DNA of 64,000 nt, from positions 189,915-253,914 of the forward strand of contig JBFWPT010000001.1 of assembly GCA_050249835.1 (NCBI GenBank), written 5' to 3'. Numbering within the stretch: position 1 is the first letter of the stretch; each line of letters starts with the position of its first letter. Shown piece by piece: positions 16,114 to 24,449 of this stretch. The position numbers were made by a program, and so were the translations under genes. Under the pieces are notes generated by a model. That model saw only the letters and a program-made list of their open reading frames with translations, made no database searches and was not told the origin of the DNA. The stretch is from Miltoncostaea sp050249835. GTDB lineage: Bacteria > Actinomycetota > Thermoleophilia > Miltoncostaeales > Miltoncostaeaceae.

Positions 16114-16730
16114 GGCCGGTCCGGGCTCAGGATGACCTGCACGCCCTGCGCCACCTGGTCTGCGTCGATCTCGCCGACCCAGTGCACACGCACGCGCCCC
16201 TGCCGGTCGATGAAGAACGTCTCCGGGACGCCCGTGAGCCCGTAGTCGCGATAGGTCGCGTCCCCCTTGTCGCGCACGTGCGGGTAGGTCTGGCGGTAGT
16301 CGGCGATGAAGTCCAGGGCGTTGCCGCTCAGATCCTGGACGTCGAGGCCGAGCACGACGACACCCTTCGCCCGGCCCGCCCGCCATGCGCCCTCGAGGAT
16401 CGGGGCCTCCCGCTTGCACGGATCGCACCAGGAGGCCCAGAAGTTGAGGATGACGGGCCGGCCGCGCAGCTCCGAGAGGGAGAGCGGCTCACCGTCGGCC
16501 TTGCCGAGGGGGGCTCCGTTGGCGAGCACCGGGAGCGTGAACGCCGGCGCCGGCTCGAGCTCACCCCGTGCGATCGCCGAGTCGATGCTCCGGTCGACGC
16601 CTCCGGCCCTCAGGCCGACTACGAGCAGCGCCACGAAGCCGCCGACCAGGACCGCCGCGAGGGCGCCGACCAGGATCCGACGGGTCGGTCGGGGTGGTCG
16701 GGGCCTGTCGCTGTCGGCATCTGCGGACAT
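16110..16730 (-). CDS. TlpA/ResA-type membrane-anchored thioredoxin
   Basis: This 206-residue protein has an N-terminal anchor (ILVGALAAVLVGGFVALLVV, about residues 19-38) and a thioredoxin fold with active site WCDPC (Cys102, Cys105) and cis-Pro in GVPETFF. It acts outside the membrane as a thiol-disulfide reductase fed by CcdA. Start is ATG 16730 or the adjoining GTG 16733. A BlaI-type operator lies 13 bp upstream, so the ccdA operon is probably derepressed with the rest of the island. A decayed second copy of this gene's 5' half is at 19.8-20.0 kb. Confidence 0.92.
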   Translation of the reverse strand: MSADADSDRPRPPRPTRRILVGALAAVLVGGFVALLVVGLRAGGVDRSIDSAIARGELEPAPAFTLPVLANGAPLGKADGEPLSLSELRGRPVILNFWASWCDPCKREAPILEGAWRAGRAKGVVVLGLDVQDLSGNALDFIADYRQTYPHVRDKGDATYRDYGLTGVPETFFIDRQGRVRVHWVGEIDADQVAQGVQVILSPDRP

Positions 16731-16742
16731 CACGACGATCCT

Positions 16743-16759
16743 ATTACGACTCGTGTAGG
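16743..16759. promoter_or_regulatory. BlaI-type operator 2
   Basis: ATTACG-ACTCG-TGTAGG aligns base for base with the operator at 12,591 (AYTACG-N5-YGTAGK). It lies immediately upstream of the tlpA-ccdA operon on the minus strand. Confidence 0.58.
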
Positions 16760-16837
16760 AGATAGGCGAGACGGATCTCGGCGCTCTTGCTGACAGACGT
16801 CATGGGTGCGCTGCTGGCCACGCCAGGGCGGCAGAAA

Positions 16838-16855
16838 CATAAACGAACAGTTATG
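16838..16855. promoter_or_regulatory. Putative ArsR operator
   Basis: CATAA and TTATG form an inverted repeat with 8-bp spacing just before the ArsR GTG at 16864. It overlaps a -10-like TATGCT. ArsR-family repressors commonly bind A/T-rich ATA...TAT palindromes at their own promoters, and this is the most A/T-rich spot nearby. Confidence 0.5.
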
Positions 16856-16863
16856 CTTTAGGG

Positions 16864-17196
16864 GTGCCCACCCACCCGCTGACCGCGCGCTCGGTCCTCT
16901 TCCACGGGTTCTCCGATCCCTCGCGACTGGCGATCGTCGAGAGCCTCCGGGCGGGCGAGCGGCGCGCCACGGACCTGGCGCGCGACGCTGGCCTCTCTCA
17001 ACCGAACGCCTCCGCCCACCTGGCCTGCCTGCGGGAGTGCGGTCTGGTCACCTCCGAGCGCCGTGGTCGCGAGGTCCATTACCGCCTCGTCGAGGGAGTC
17101 GACGAGCTGCTCGCGCTCGCCGACCGGCTGCTGGCGCAGGCGGGAGGGGCCATCGAGGCGTGCTCGCGCTACGGCCGTCGCCGGAGGGCGGCGTGA
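16864..17196 (+). CDS. ArsR/SmtB-family metal-responsive repressor
   Basis: This 110-residue winged-helix repressor has SDPSRLAIVESLRAGERRATDLA, recognition helix region LSQPNASAHLACLRECGLV and wing RRGREVHYRL. Possible metal ligands are Cys55/Cys59-like residues in HLACLREC and a late Cys in IEACSRYG, resembling CmtR-type sensors of Cd/Pb. It overlaps the P-type ATPase start by 4 bp and should repress it until metal binds. GTG start; a CATAA/TTATG repeat lies upstream. Confidence 0.88.
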   Translation: MPTHPLTARSVLFHGFSDPSRLAIVESLRAGERRATDLARDAGLSQPNASAHLACLRECGLVTSERRGREVHYRLVEGVDELLALADRLLAQAGGAIEACSRYGRRRRAA

Positions 17197-19142
17197 GCGA
17201 GGAGGACGAGGAGACCCCGGCCGGCCCGATGGGCTGGCGCGAGGCGGTCTACCGGTTCCCGCCGCTTCGCAACGCCGCGATCGCCGCGGCGCTGACGATC
17301 GCCGGCGTGATCGTCGAGTGGCAGACCGACGCCGAAGTCCTCGCCCTGCTGCTCTTCATCGCCGCCATCGCGATCGGTGGCTACTTCTTCGCGCGCGAGG
17401 GGGTCGAGGAGTTCATCGAGGAGCGCGAGATCGGGATCGAGGCCCTCATGCTCGCCGCCGCCGCCGGGGCGATGGCGTTCGGGCTGTTCGAGGAGGCCGC
17501 CGCCCTGGTGGTGCTCTATGCGAGCGCCGAAGCGGTCGAGGAGCTGACCTTCGCCCGCACCCGCTCGGCGATCCGCGAGCTGCTGGAGCTCGCCCCAAAG
17601 CGGGCCCGCGTCCTGCGCGACGGTCGCGAGGAGGAGATCCCGGCCGAGGACCTGCGACCGGGTGATGTCTTCGTGGTCCGCCCCGGCGAGTCGCTTCCGA
17701 CCGACGGGATGATCCGCTCGGGGCGGACGACGCTGAACGAGGCGCCCGTGACCGGCGAGGCGGTGCCGGTCGATAAGGGCCCCGGCGCCGAGGTCTTCGC
17801 CGGCACCGTCAACGGCCCGAGCGCGATCGAGGTGGAGGCCACCCGCGCCTTCGCCGACAACAGCCTCTCGCGGATCGTGCACCTGGTGGAGGAGGCCCAG
17901 GCGCAGAAGTCGCGCGCGCAGCGCTTCGTCGATCGCTTCAGCGACCGCTACAGCCCGGCGGTCCTCGTTGCAGCCCTGCTCGTGGCCGTGGTGCCGCCGC
18001 TGCTCGGCGGGGACTGGTCCGAGTGGGCCCTGCGCGGGGTGACACTTCTCGTCGCCGCCGCCCCCTGCGCCCTCGTGATGTCGGTGCCGGTGGCCGTCGC
18101 CGCGGCGATCAGCCGGGCCGGGCGGCGGGGGATCCTGATCAAGGGCGGCGCGCAGCTCGAGACCCTCGGCAAGATCGAGGCGATCTGCTTGGACAAGACC
18201 GGCACCCTCACCCGCGGCACGCCGCAGGTAACGGACTTCATCACACAGCAGGGCGTCCACCCGGGCGAGGCGATGCTGGTGGCGGCCGCGGTCGAGGCCC
18301 GCTCGGAGCACCCGCTCGCCCGGGCGATCCTCGACCACGTCCGCGCCGAGGGGATCGACCCCCCACCGGCCGAGGGCTTCGAGGCGGTCGTCGGGCACGG
18401 AGCGCGGGCATCGCTCAGTGGACGCGAGATCTGGGTCGGCAGCCCCCGGCTTCTCGCCCAGCTGGCGCCCGAGGCGGCACCGCCGCCCGAGGTGGAGCGG
18501 CTCGAGCAGGAGGGAAAGACGGTCGTCCTCGTCGGGCGCGAGGCCGAGGTGCTGGCGGTGGTGGCGATGCGCGACGAGCCGCGCCCGGAGGCGCGCGAGG
18601 CGCTGGCCGCCCTTCGGCGCCTCGGCATCGGGAACCTGGTGATGCTCACGGGCGACAACCGCCGCACCGCCGAGGCCATCGCGCGCGAGCTCGGCATCGA
18701 TGAGGTGCGTGCCGAGCTCCTTCCCGAGCAGAAGGTGGACGAGATCGAGCGTCTGCGGGCCCAGTTCGGGGCGATCGCGATGGTCGGCGACGGCATCAAC
18801 GACGCGCCCGCCCTCGCGCGGGCGGACCTCGGGATCGCCCTCGGCACAGGCGCCACCGACGCCGCCATCGAGGCGGCCGACATCGCGCTCATGGCCGACG
18901 ACCTGCGAAAGCTCCCCGAGGCCCTCGCCATCGGCCGGCGCAGCCAGCGGATCTCGCGCCAGAACCTCATCTTCAGCATCGCCCTCCTCACCCTGCTGAT
19001 CCCGAGCGCCGTGCTCGGGCTGCTCACCGTGGTCGTCGCGGTGCTCGTGCACGAGGTCTCGGAGCTGCTGGCGGTGGCCAACGGGCTCCGCGCAGCCCGC
19101 GCTCCCGGGCCGGTCGCCACCCCGGCTCCTTCGCCGGCGTGA
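17193..19142 (+). CDS. P1B-type heavy-metal ATPase (cadA/zntA-like)
   Basis: This 649-residue metal-exporting ATPase has actuator TGEAVP, the ion-site helix with A-P-C where Zn/Cd pumps usually have CPC (about residues 290-292), phosphorylated D334 in DKTGTLT, SEHPLA in the nucleotide domain and GDGINDAPALARADLGIALG. It has no N-terminal HMA domain. Hydrophobic helices lie at about 27-85, 255-310 and the C-terminus. The APC motif makes metal specificity uncertain; Cd, Zn, Pb or Co are possible. GTG start overlaps the arsR stop, and lspA overlaps its end, giving an arsR-ATPase-lspA operon. Confidence 0.92.
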   Translation: MSEEDEETPAGPMGWREAVYRFPPLRNAAIAAALTIAGVIVEWQTDAEVLALLLFIAAIAIGGYFFAREGVEEFIEEREIGIEALMLAAAAGAMAFGLFEEAAALVVLYASAEAVEELTFARTRSAIRELLELAPKRARVLRDGREEEIPAEDLRPGDVFVVRPGESLPTDGMIRSGRTTLNEAPVTGEAVPVDKGPGAEVFAGTVNGPSAIEVEATRAFADNSLSRIVHLVEEAQAQKSRAQRFVDRFSDRYSPAVLVAALLVAVVPPLLGGDWSEWALRGVTLLVAAAPCALVMSVPVAVAAAISRAGRRGILIKGGAQLETLGKIEAICLDKTGTLTRGTPQVTDFITQQGVHPGEAMLVAAAVEARSEHPLARAILDHVRAEGIDPPPAEGFEAVVGHGARASLSGREIWVGSPRLLAQLAPEAAPPPEVERLEQEGKTVVLVGREAEVLAVVAMRDEPRPEAREALAALRRLGIGNLVMLTGDNRRTAEAIARELGIDEVRAELLPEQKVDEIERLRAQFGAIAMVGDGINDAPALARADLGIALGTGATDAAIEAADIALMADDLRKLPEALAIGRRSQRISRQNLIFSIALLTLLIPSAVLGLLTVVVAVLVHEVSELLAVANGLRAARAPGPVATPAPSPA

Positions 19143-19711
19143 CCCCGTTCTGGCGGGCGGCTGATCCGGTCGACGCGAGCGCTGCAAGCGAACAGGGGTC
19201 GCTCCGGCACGCGGTCGCCCGCTCCGAGGGGCGCCGGGAACGGCGCACCGCACGGGGCCGCTGGCGGGCGATGGCCGTCCTCGCCGCCGCCGCATTCGCC
19301 GTGGACCAGATCGCCAAGTGGGCCGTCCGCCAGACGATCGGCGGCGGCGAGGACTGGGTGCACGCGGGCGGCCTGGCCATCGGCCACAACCGCAACGACG
19401 GCATCGCCTTCGGCCTTTTCGCCGGCTCCGGGCGGGTCGTCGGCCTTGCGACCGCGATCCTCCTGCCCGCGCTCGCCCTCGCCCTCGGGCTGCTCGCCCG
19501 CGGGGGAATAATGGCGGCCCTCGCGGGAGGGCTTCTCCTCGGAGGCAGCACGAGCAACCTCGTGGACCGCCTGGTGCGGGGCGAGGTGACGGACTACATC
19601 GAGGTCGGCCTCTGGCCTGCGTTCAACCTTGCCGACGTCGCGATCGTCTGCGGGGCCGGCCTGGTCATCTGGGTCGTTGGTTGCCGCGACGAGCGCTCCG
19701 ACTCGAAGTGA
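19139..19711 (+). CDS. lspA: Lipoprotein signal peptidase (LspA)
   Basis: This 190-residue signal peptidase II has four membrane segments and the family motifs HNRNDGIAFGLF, GGSTSNLVDRLVRG and VTDYIEVGLWPAFNLADVAI, the last carrying the two catalytic aspartates. The N-terminus has about 40 extra basic residues. It cleaves prolipoproteins before the lipid-modified Cys. Extra lspA copies ride with cadA-like ATPases in many mobile elements. Here it overlaps the ATPase by 4 bp and could mature the BNR lipoprotein of the same island. Confidence 0.92.
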   Translation: MTPFWRAADPVDASAASEQGSLRHAVARSEGRRERRTARGRWRAMAVLAAAAFAVDQIAKWAVRQTIGGGEDWVHAGGLAIGHNRNDGIAFGLFAGSGRVVGLATAILLPALALALGLLARGGIMAALAGGLLLGGSTSNLVDRLVRGEVTDYIEVGLWPAFNLADVAIVCGAGLVIWVVGCRDERSDSK

Positions 19712-19787
19712 GCCGTCCCGCCCTCCAGTGAGGTCGGGCAGCACCCGCCCGCCAGGCGCCCTCGAGGGATCAGTCGCCTCGCGCTTG

Positions 19788-19975
19788 CAGGAAGGAGGCC
19801 CAGACGTTCAGGACCTCAGAATGAGGGCGAAGCTCCGAGAGCGAGAGGGGCTCGCCGTGCGCTTGCCCCCACCAGAGGCGGCGCCACGACGGCGAAGAGG
19901 ATGCGGGGGGCGGGTCGCTCTCTCCGAAAGGGCTCGGGGCTCGTCGGAAGGAGTGCCGGCAGAGCATCGCGACGA
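19788..19975 (-). pseudogene. Decayed 5' half of a second tlpA gene
   Basis: Minus-strand frames contain GEPLSLSEL followed by LNVWAS, matching GEPLSLSELRGRPVILNFWAS of the intact TlpA at 16.1-16.7 kb. Remnants of the membrane anchor (RILFAVVAPPLVG) are in a shifted frame. The thioredoxin active site and C-terminus are missing. The relic keeps a BlaI-type operator just upstream, so it appears to be a duplicated operator plus tlpA 5' end. The surrounding 19,712-20,083 interval holds nothing else recognisable. Confidence 0.7.
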
Positions 19976-19980
19976 ATGCT

Positions 19981-19997
19981 ATTACGAGGTATGTAGT
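19981..19997. promoter_or_regulatory. BlaI-type operator 3
   Basis: ATTACG-AGGTA-TGTAGT aligns with the operators at 12,591 and 16,743. It was probably duplicated with the tlpA relic, and is now 87 bp before the ABC exporter genes, which it may place under BlaI control. Confidence 0.55.
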
Positions 19998-20083
19998 AGT
20001 CGGTAGCCTCCGGTGAGCCGCCCGTCCGCCCCTCGTAGGTGCAACGTCGTCTTCTTCGCTCTGCCGCACAGTCAGGGAGAATC

Positions 20084-20869
20084 GTGAATGGCTCGTCTCC
20101 GTCCGGACGCCTCGTGATCGGCGACCGCGCCACCGCGACCGCGGTGGCTGCGCTCGCCGTCGAGGGCCTTGAGAAGGTCTACGACGACGGCACCGTGGCG
20201 TTGCGAGGGCTCGATCTGCGTGTCCCGGCGGGCGCCTTCTACGGCCTTCTCGGTCCCAACGGCTCCGGCAAGACGACGCTGATCGGGATGATCACCGGCC
20301 TCGTGCGGGCGCCCCGCGGGCACATCCGCATCTTCGGCCACGATGCGGTGGCCGATCAGCGCAGCGCCAGGCTGCTGGTGGGGCTCGCCCCGCAGGAGGT
20401 CCACCTCGACCGCTTCCTGTCGGTGCGCCAGGTGCTCTCCTACCACGGGCGCTACTTCGGGATGGCCACCGCCGAGGCGGATGAGCGAGCGGACGAGCTG
20501 CTCGGTGCCTTCGACCTCGCGTCAAAGGCCGGCTCGCGGCCCAATCGCCTCTCGGGCGGCATGCGCCGACGCCTCCTGATCGCGCGCGCCCTCGTCCATC
20601 GCCCGCGTCTGGTGATCCTCGATGAGCCCACTGCCGGCGTCGATCTCGCCCTGCGCCACGAGCTCTGGGCCTATCTCGGCCGCCTCCATCGTGACGAGCG
20701 GACGACGGTGGTCCTCACCACCCACTACCTCGAGGAGGCCGAGGAGCTCTGCGAGCGGATCGCCTTCATTCGCGACGGCCGGATCCTCGCCGAGGGCACC
20801 GCTGCCGACCTCGGCGAGCGCTACGGCGGGGCACGCCTCGAGGACGCCTACCTGGCGGCGATGCGGTGA
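20084..20869 (+). CDS. ABC-2 type exporter ATPase
   Basis: This 261-residue ATPase has Walker A GPNGSGKT, a Q-loop in LAPQEVHLDRF, signature LSGGMRRRL, Walker B LVILDEPTAGVD and switch His in LTTHYLEEAEEL, as in DrrA/NodI-type drug or lipid exporters. I chose the GTG at 20084 after AGGGAGA; GTG 20114 is another option. It overlaps the permease gene by one base. A BlaI-type operator lies upstream, so it may be the efflux arm of the stress regulon. Substrate is unknown. Confidence 0.88.
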   Translation: MNGSSPSGRLVIGDRATATAVAALAVEGLEKVYDDGTVALRGLDLRVPAGAFYGLLGPNGSGKTTLIGMITGLVRAPRGHIRIFGHDAVADQRSARLLVGLAPQEVHLDRFLSVRQVLSYHGRYFGMATAEADERADELLGAFDLASKAGSRPNRLSGGMRRRLLIARALVHRPRLVILDEPTAGVDLALRHELWAYLGRLHRDERTTVVLTTHYLEEAEELCERIAFIRDGRILAEGTAADLGERYGGARLEDAYLAAMR

Positions 20870-21666
20870 TGGACGAGGGCTCTCACGATCGCCAATCCCT
20901 CAGGAGCGCCTCGCTGCGCGGCACCGCCGCCCTCGCCGGACGCGAGGTCCGTCGCGTGCTCCGGCTCTGGACCCAGACGATCCTGCCCGCGGTCGCGACG
21001 GCGGTGCTCTTCCTGGCGATCTTCGGCGGCGCGCTCGGCGATCGTCTCCAGCAGGTCGACGGCGTCTCGTACCTGTCGTTCATCCTGCCGGGCCTGCTCG
21101 TCATGACCGTCGCCGGCCAGGCGTTCGCCAACGCGTCGACCAGCCTCTTCCAGGCCAAGAACGAGGGCTACATCGAGGACGTGCTGACCAGCCCGCTGCG
21201 GCCGGCCGAGATCGCCGCGAGCTACATGGCCGGCGGCCTCGTGCGGGGATGGCTCGCGGCCGCAGCGGTCGCCGTCATCGCCCTTCCCTTCTCCGATGGG
21301 CTGCACCGGCCGGCCGTCGCCGTGATCGCGCTGGCACTCACGGGACTGATATTCAGCGCCCTCGGGGTGATCACGGGCCTCTACGCCGACAGCTTCGACC
21401 AGCACGCCTTCGTCGCCAACCTCGTCATCACACCCCTCGCGCTCGTGGCAGGGGTCTTCTACTCGGTCGAGCGGCTCTCCGAGCCGTGGGCGACGCTGAC
21501 GCGCTTCGATCCCATCTACTACCTCGTGGATGCGACACGCTTCGGGCTCACCGGCGTCCAGGAGACCAGCCTCGCGGCCTCGCTGCCCGTCGCCGCAGCC
21601 GTCGCGCTCGCGCTCAGCGCCGCTGCGGTGGCGCTTCTCGCGCGCGGGTGGCGATTGAAGCCGTGA
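20869..21666 (+). CDS. ABC-2 type exporter permease
   Basis: This 265-residue membrane protein has six hydrophobic segments and the ABC-2 pattern, including LPGLLVMTVAGQAFANASTSLF, the coupling region NEGYIEDVLTSPLRPAEI and LVITPLALVAGVFYSVERL. It pairs with the upstream ATPase to export an unidentified substrate. The ATG overlaps the ATPase TGA. The relative gene order ATPase-permease is as in DrrAB-type exporters. A 90-bp gap follows to the convergent ArdC-like gene. Confidence 0.88.
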   Translation: MDEGSHDRQSLRSASLRGTAALAGREVRRVLRLWTQTILPAVATAVLFLAIFGGALGDRLQQVDGVSYLSFILPGLLVMTVAGQAFANASTSLFQAKNEGYIEDVLTSPLRPAEIAASYMAGGLVRGWLAAAAVAVIALPFSDGLHRPAVAVIALALTGLIFSALGVITGLYADSFDQHAFVANLVITPLALVAGVFYSVERLSEPWATLTRFDPIYYLVDATRFGLTGVQETSLAASLPVAAAVALALSAAAVALLARGWRLKP

Positions 21667-21756
21667 TGGCAGCGAGTGCCTCTCCGCCCGACCAAGCCCG
21701 ACGCCGAGCCGAGGCCGCGCGGCGGAGGGGTGGGCGCTCGCCGAGAGGAGGGCCTA

Positions 21757-22746
21757 CTACCGCGCCCTGGCCCCGGTCTGCGACCCCGCGCCCGGCAGGT
21801 GATCCACGCGAGGGCTCGGCTCTCGTCCCGTGATTCGCCCAACGGGAGCGTCGCGCTCGAGGTCCGAGCCCCGCCCGCCACCGGCCGTCAGAGACTGCTC
21901 CAGACCATGGCTACGGGTGAGGCCGCGCTCCAGGTTCGCGGCGATCCGATGAACGGCCTCCGCGTACTCAGCCAGTTGCTTCGGCGCCGCATCCGCCCAT
22001 CCCGATACGTAGGGCACCGCCTGGCCCGCCGTGTCGAGGCCCGAGCCCGACAATGCGATGAAGGCGGCTGTCTCGGCGACAACCTCGGCGCCGGCGCGTC
22101 CGAAGTCCCGGTAGCGCGCGCCGTGGACGTGGGCCAGCTCGTGGACAAGCACGGCCACCTGGCCGTTCGGTTCCAGGGCCGACGAGAGCGCGATGAGCCG
22201 GCGCTCGTGATCGACGAAGCCCTGGGCATGGCCGGGCATCTCCTGGCGCCGCTCTACCGCGTAGCCGGCCTCCGACGCCTCCCGCTCCAGCCCGGGGAGA
22301 AGGTGGGCGTGCGAGTCGCCGGTGAGCGGCGCCACCGGAGGCGGCTCCGGAAGGGGCGGCCCCTCGGTCTGGGAGACGTCGAACACGGGCACCAGCACGA
22401 ACGCCCGTACGGAGGTCGTCTCCTCGCCCGTGGACTCATCGCGTTCGCGCCGCAGCGAGGGCGCCCAGATCCGAAGCGACTGTTCCCCGCGCCGCACCTG
22501 GCGCCCGAGCTCCACCCAGCGCCGGTAGCTCGCGACCGTCGTCGCGTCCGGGCGCTGGGCCAAGATCAGCAGCGTGTTGTTCAGCGAGTAGCCGCGAAGG
22601 AGCGCCCGCGCCTTGGCGAAGCGCTGCCACCCCTTCGAACTTCGCAGCTCCTCGCAGGCGGCCTCGAACTGGGCGCGCGCCCGTTCGCGACGGACCTCCG
22701 CCTGCGCCGCCGCGGCGTCCGGGTCCCGCCGGGGGCGGGAGGTCAC
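21757..22746 (-). CDS. ArdC-like antirestriction/ssDNA-binding protein with zincin domain
   Basis: This 329-residue protein has an ArdC N-terminal domain (about residues 20-130, with RFAKARALLRGYSLNNTLLILAQ) and a zinc-peptidase-like domain with HELAHVH and a downstream Glu in VVAETAAF. ArdC proteins travel with conjugative DNA, bind single strands and help newly entered DNA avoid restriction. I chose GTG 22746, which overlaps the coupling-protein stop (GTGA). It is the last gene of the leftward transfer operon. Confidence 0.85.
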   Translation of the reverse strand: MTSRPRRDPDAAAAQAEVRRERARAQFEAACEELRSSKGWQRFAKARALLRGYSLNNTLLILAQRPDATTVASYRRWVELGRQVRRGEQSLRIWAPSLRRERDESTGEETTSVRAFVLVPVFDVSQTEGPPLPEPPPVAPLTGDSHAHLLPGLEREASEAGYAVERRQEMPGHAQGFVDHERRLIALSSALEPNGQVAVLVHELAHVHGARYRDFGRAGAEVVAETAAFIALSGSGLDTAGQAVPYVSGWADAAPKQLAEYAEAVHRIAANLERGLTRSHGLEQSLTAGGGRGSDLERDAPVGRITGREPSPRVDHLPGAGSQTGARAR

Positions 22747-24440
22747 CTCGTGCCCTTCCCAGCCGAGGCCCGACGCAGGGAGCGCTCGCGGTACCACGGG
22801 CGCAGGCGAAGGCGCGCCGGCGGTAGGTGCCCGTAAACGAGGATCGCTTCACCCGGCGGAATCCCCCGGACTGCGTCCGCCGGCGCCAAGCGCTGGGTGC
22901 GAGTCCCGCGGGTCCGGCTAGCGTTGCCGCGCTCGCCTCGCGTGCGGCTCTCGTACCCGACCTCCTCATCGCCGAGGGCCCGGCCCAGGTAGTCGAGGGT
23001 CCGCCCGTCGGAGATTCCCGACAGGAAGAGCTTGGCCCGGTGGTTGGCGAGGATCGTGTCAGCGGCTTCGCCGTAGCGCGAGCGCGCCTGGGCGAGGTCC
23101 TGGAAGACGGTGACCACCTGGATGCCCTGCCCTGCCGCCGTCGCGGCGATCTGGGGGAGGTTGCGGATCGGCGCCGTGTTCGCGGCCTCGTCGAGCACCA
23201 GCATCAGCGACGGATCACACGGCCGGCCCTCCGCGGCCCGCGCGTAGGCGGCGTCGACGATGTGCTCAACGAGGCCGGCGAAGAGCGGCGCCAGGCGCTC
23301 CTGATCCTTGCCCGGGGCGACGACATAGAGCGTTCTCTGGCCGTCGAGTAGAGACTGAGGGTTGAGCTGCGGGAGCGCTGTGCTCGCCAGGACTGAAGGA
23401 TCGGAGAAGGGGGCAAGCACGGCCTCCGTGGTGGCATAGACCGACGAGAGCGTGCGTTCCTCGCGGCGGCAGGTGGCGAGGAAGGCGGCGTGTGCGTCGG
23501 GCTCCCCGAGGTCGAGCAGCAGCTCCTCGACCTGCTTCTGCTCGCCCGAGTCGGCCCAGCCGACGACGTCGCGCATCGAGCCGTCGATCTTTCCGGCCGC
23601 GGCGAAGAGAAGCGGAGCGAGGAGCTTCTGAGCCATCTGGAGCCAGAACTCAGCGTCGCGCCCGGCGGACGCCCCCTGTGCGCTTGTCAGGTTGTGGGCC
23701 ATCCGCCGGGCGTCGGTCCACTCCGCGCACGAGGCGACAGGATCCCAACCGACCAGGCCGGCCTCGCCGAGGCGAGCGGCGCCCGTGGGGTCGTAGATCC
23801 AGACATCGCCGATCGCACGGCGGGCGGCCAGGGTGTGATCGAGCAGGTCGCGCTTGACCGAGACCGCCACTACCGGCCCGGCGGCCTCGAGGATCGCCGG
23901 GATGGCAAGGCCCGCGGTCTTGCCCGACTGGCTCGGGCCGATCACGAGCGTGCTGGCCCGCGGCTCGGTCGCCACCATGCGCCGCCCGAGCCGGCCGAGC
24001 GTGAGGCGCCCCGGCTGGGCGCGAGGCACGATGAGGGAGCGCAGGTCCCGCGCGCGTGCCCAGCGCGCGCCCGAGGGGCCGCGGCCACCCCGGCCGCCAC
24101 GATGACCGTCAGACAGTCGCGCCGCGCCCAGGCCGGCTCCCCCGAGCAGCGCCAGGGCGACGGCGGTGACGGCATAGAAACCGACCGGGCCGGGCAGGCG
24201 GCCGCGGTCGGAGACGGGCCAGGCGGCGGCCGGGTCCGACAGCGTCGAGGGCAGCCGCGCAAGGACGCCGGGCATCTCGCCGAGGCTGATCGACAAGGTC
24301 CCGGCGCCGAGCACCACCGCGGCCACCTGGCCGACGACCCAGACGGCCACCCCGACGCCGAAGGCGCCCACGAGAAGGACGAGCCCGAGGCCGACCCAGG
24401 GGTCCTCGGGCGCGCTCGGCGGACGAGCGTGCGACGACAC
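22743..24440 (-). CDS. VirD4/TraG-type conjugative coupling protein
   Basis: This 565-residue coupling ATPase has two N-terminal membrane segments (about 17-48 and 87-108), Walker A GPSQSGKT at 168-175, the KRDLLDHTLAAR segment, Walker B LMLVLDEAANTAPI and the TraG-typical FQDLAQARSRYG and ANHRAKLFLSG motifs. It brings the relaxase-DNA complex to the secretion channel at the membrane. It overlaps the ArdC-like gene downstream and follows a small unknown gene by 9 bp in the transfer operon. Confidence 0.93.
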   Translation of the reverse strand: MSSHARPPSAPEDPWVGLGLVLLVGAFGVGVAVWVVGQVAAVVLGAGTLSISLGEMPGVLARLPSTLSDPAAAWPVSDRGRLPGPVGFYAVTAVALALLGGAGLGAARLSDGHRGGRGGRGPSGARWARARDLRSLIVPRAQPGRLTLGRLGRRMVATEPRASTLVIGPSQSGKTAGLAIPAILEAAGPVVAVSVKRDLLDHTLAARRAIGDVWIYDPTGAARLGEAGLVGWDPVASCAEWTDARRMAHNLTSAQGASAGRDAEFWLQMAQKLLAPLLFAAAGKIDGSMRDVVGWADSGEQKQVEELLLDLGEPDAHAAFLATCRREERTLSSVYATTEAVLAPFSDPSVLASTALPQLNPQSLLDGQRTLYVVAPGKDQERLAPLFAGLVEHIVDAAYARAAEGRPCDPSLMLVLDEAANTAPIRNLPQIAATAAGQGIQVVTVFQDLAQARSRYGEAADTILANHRAKLFLSGISDGRTLDYLGRALGDEEVGYESRTRGERGNASRTRGTRTQRLAPADAVRGIPPGEAILVYGHLPPARLRLRPWYRERSLRRASAGKGTR

Positions 24441-24449
24441 GGCGCCGCC

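Noticed and set aside
17169..19295. A 708-codon minus-strand frame over the P-type ATPase
   Set aside because: Antisense shadow; the plus strand has all P-type ATPase motifs in order.
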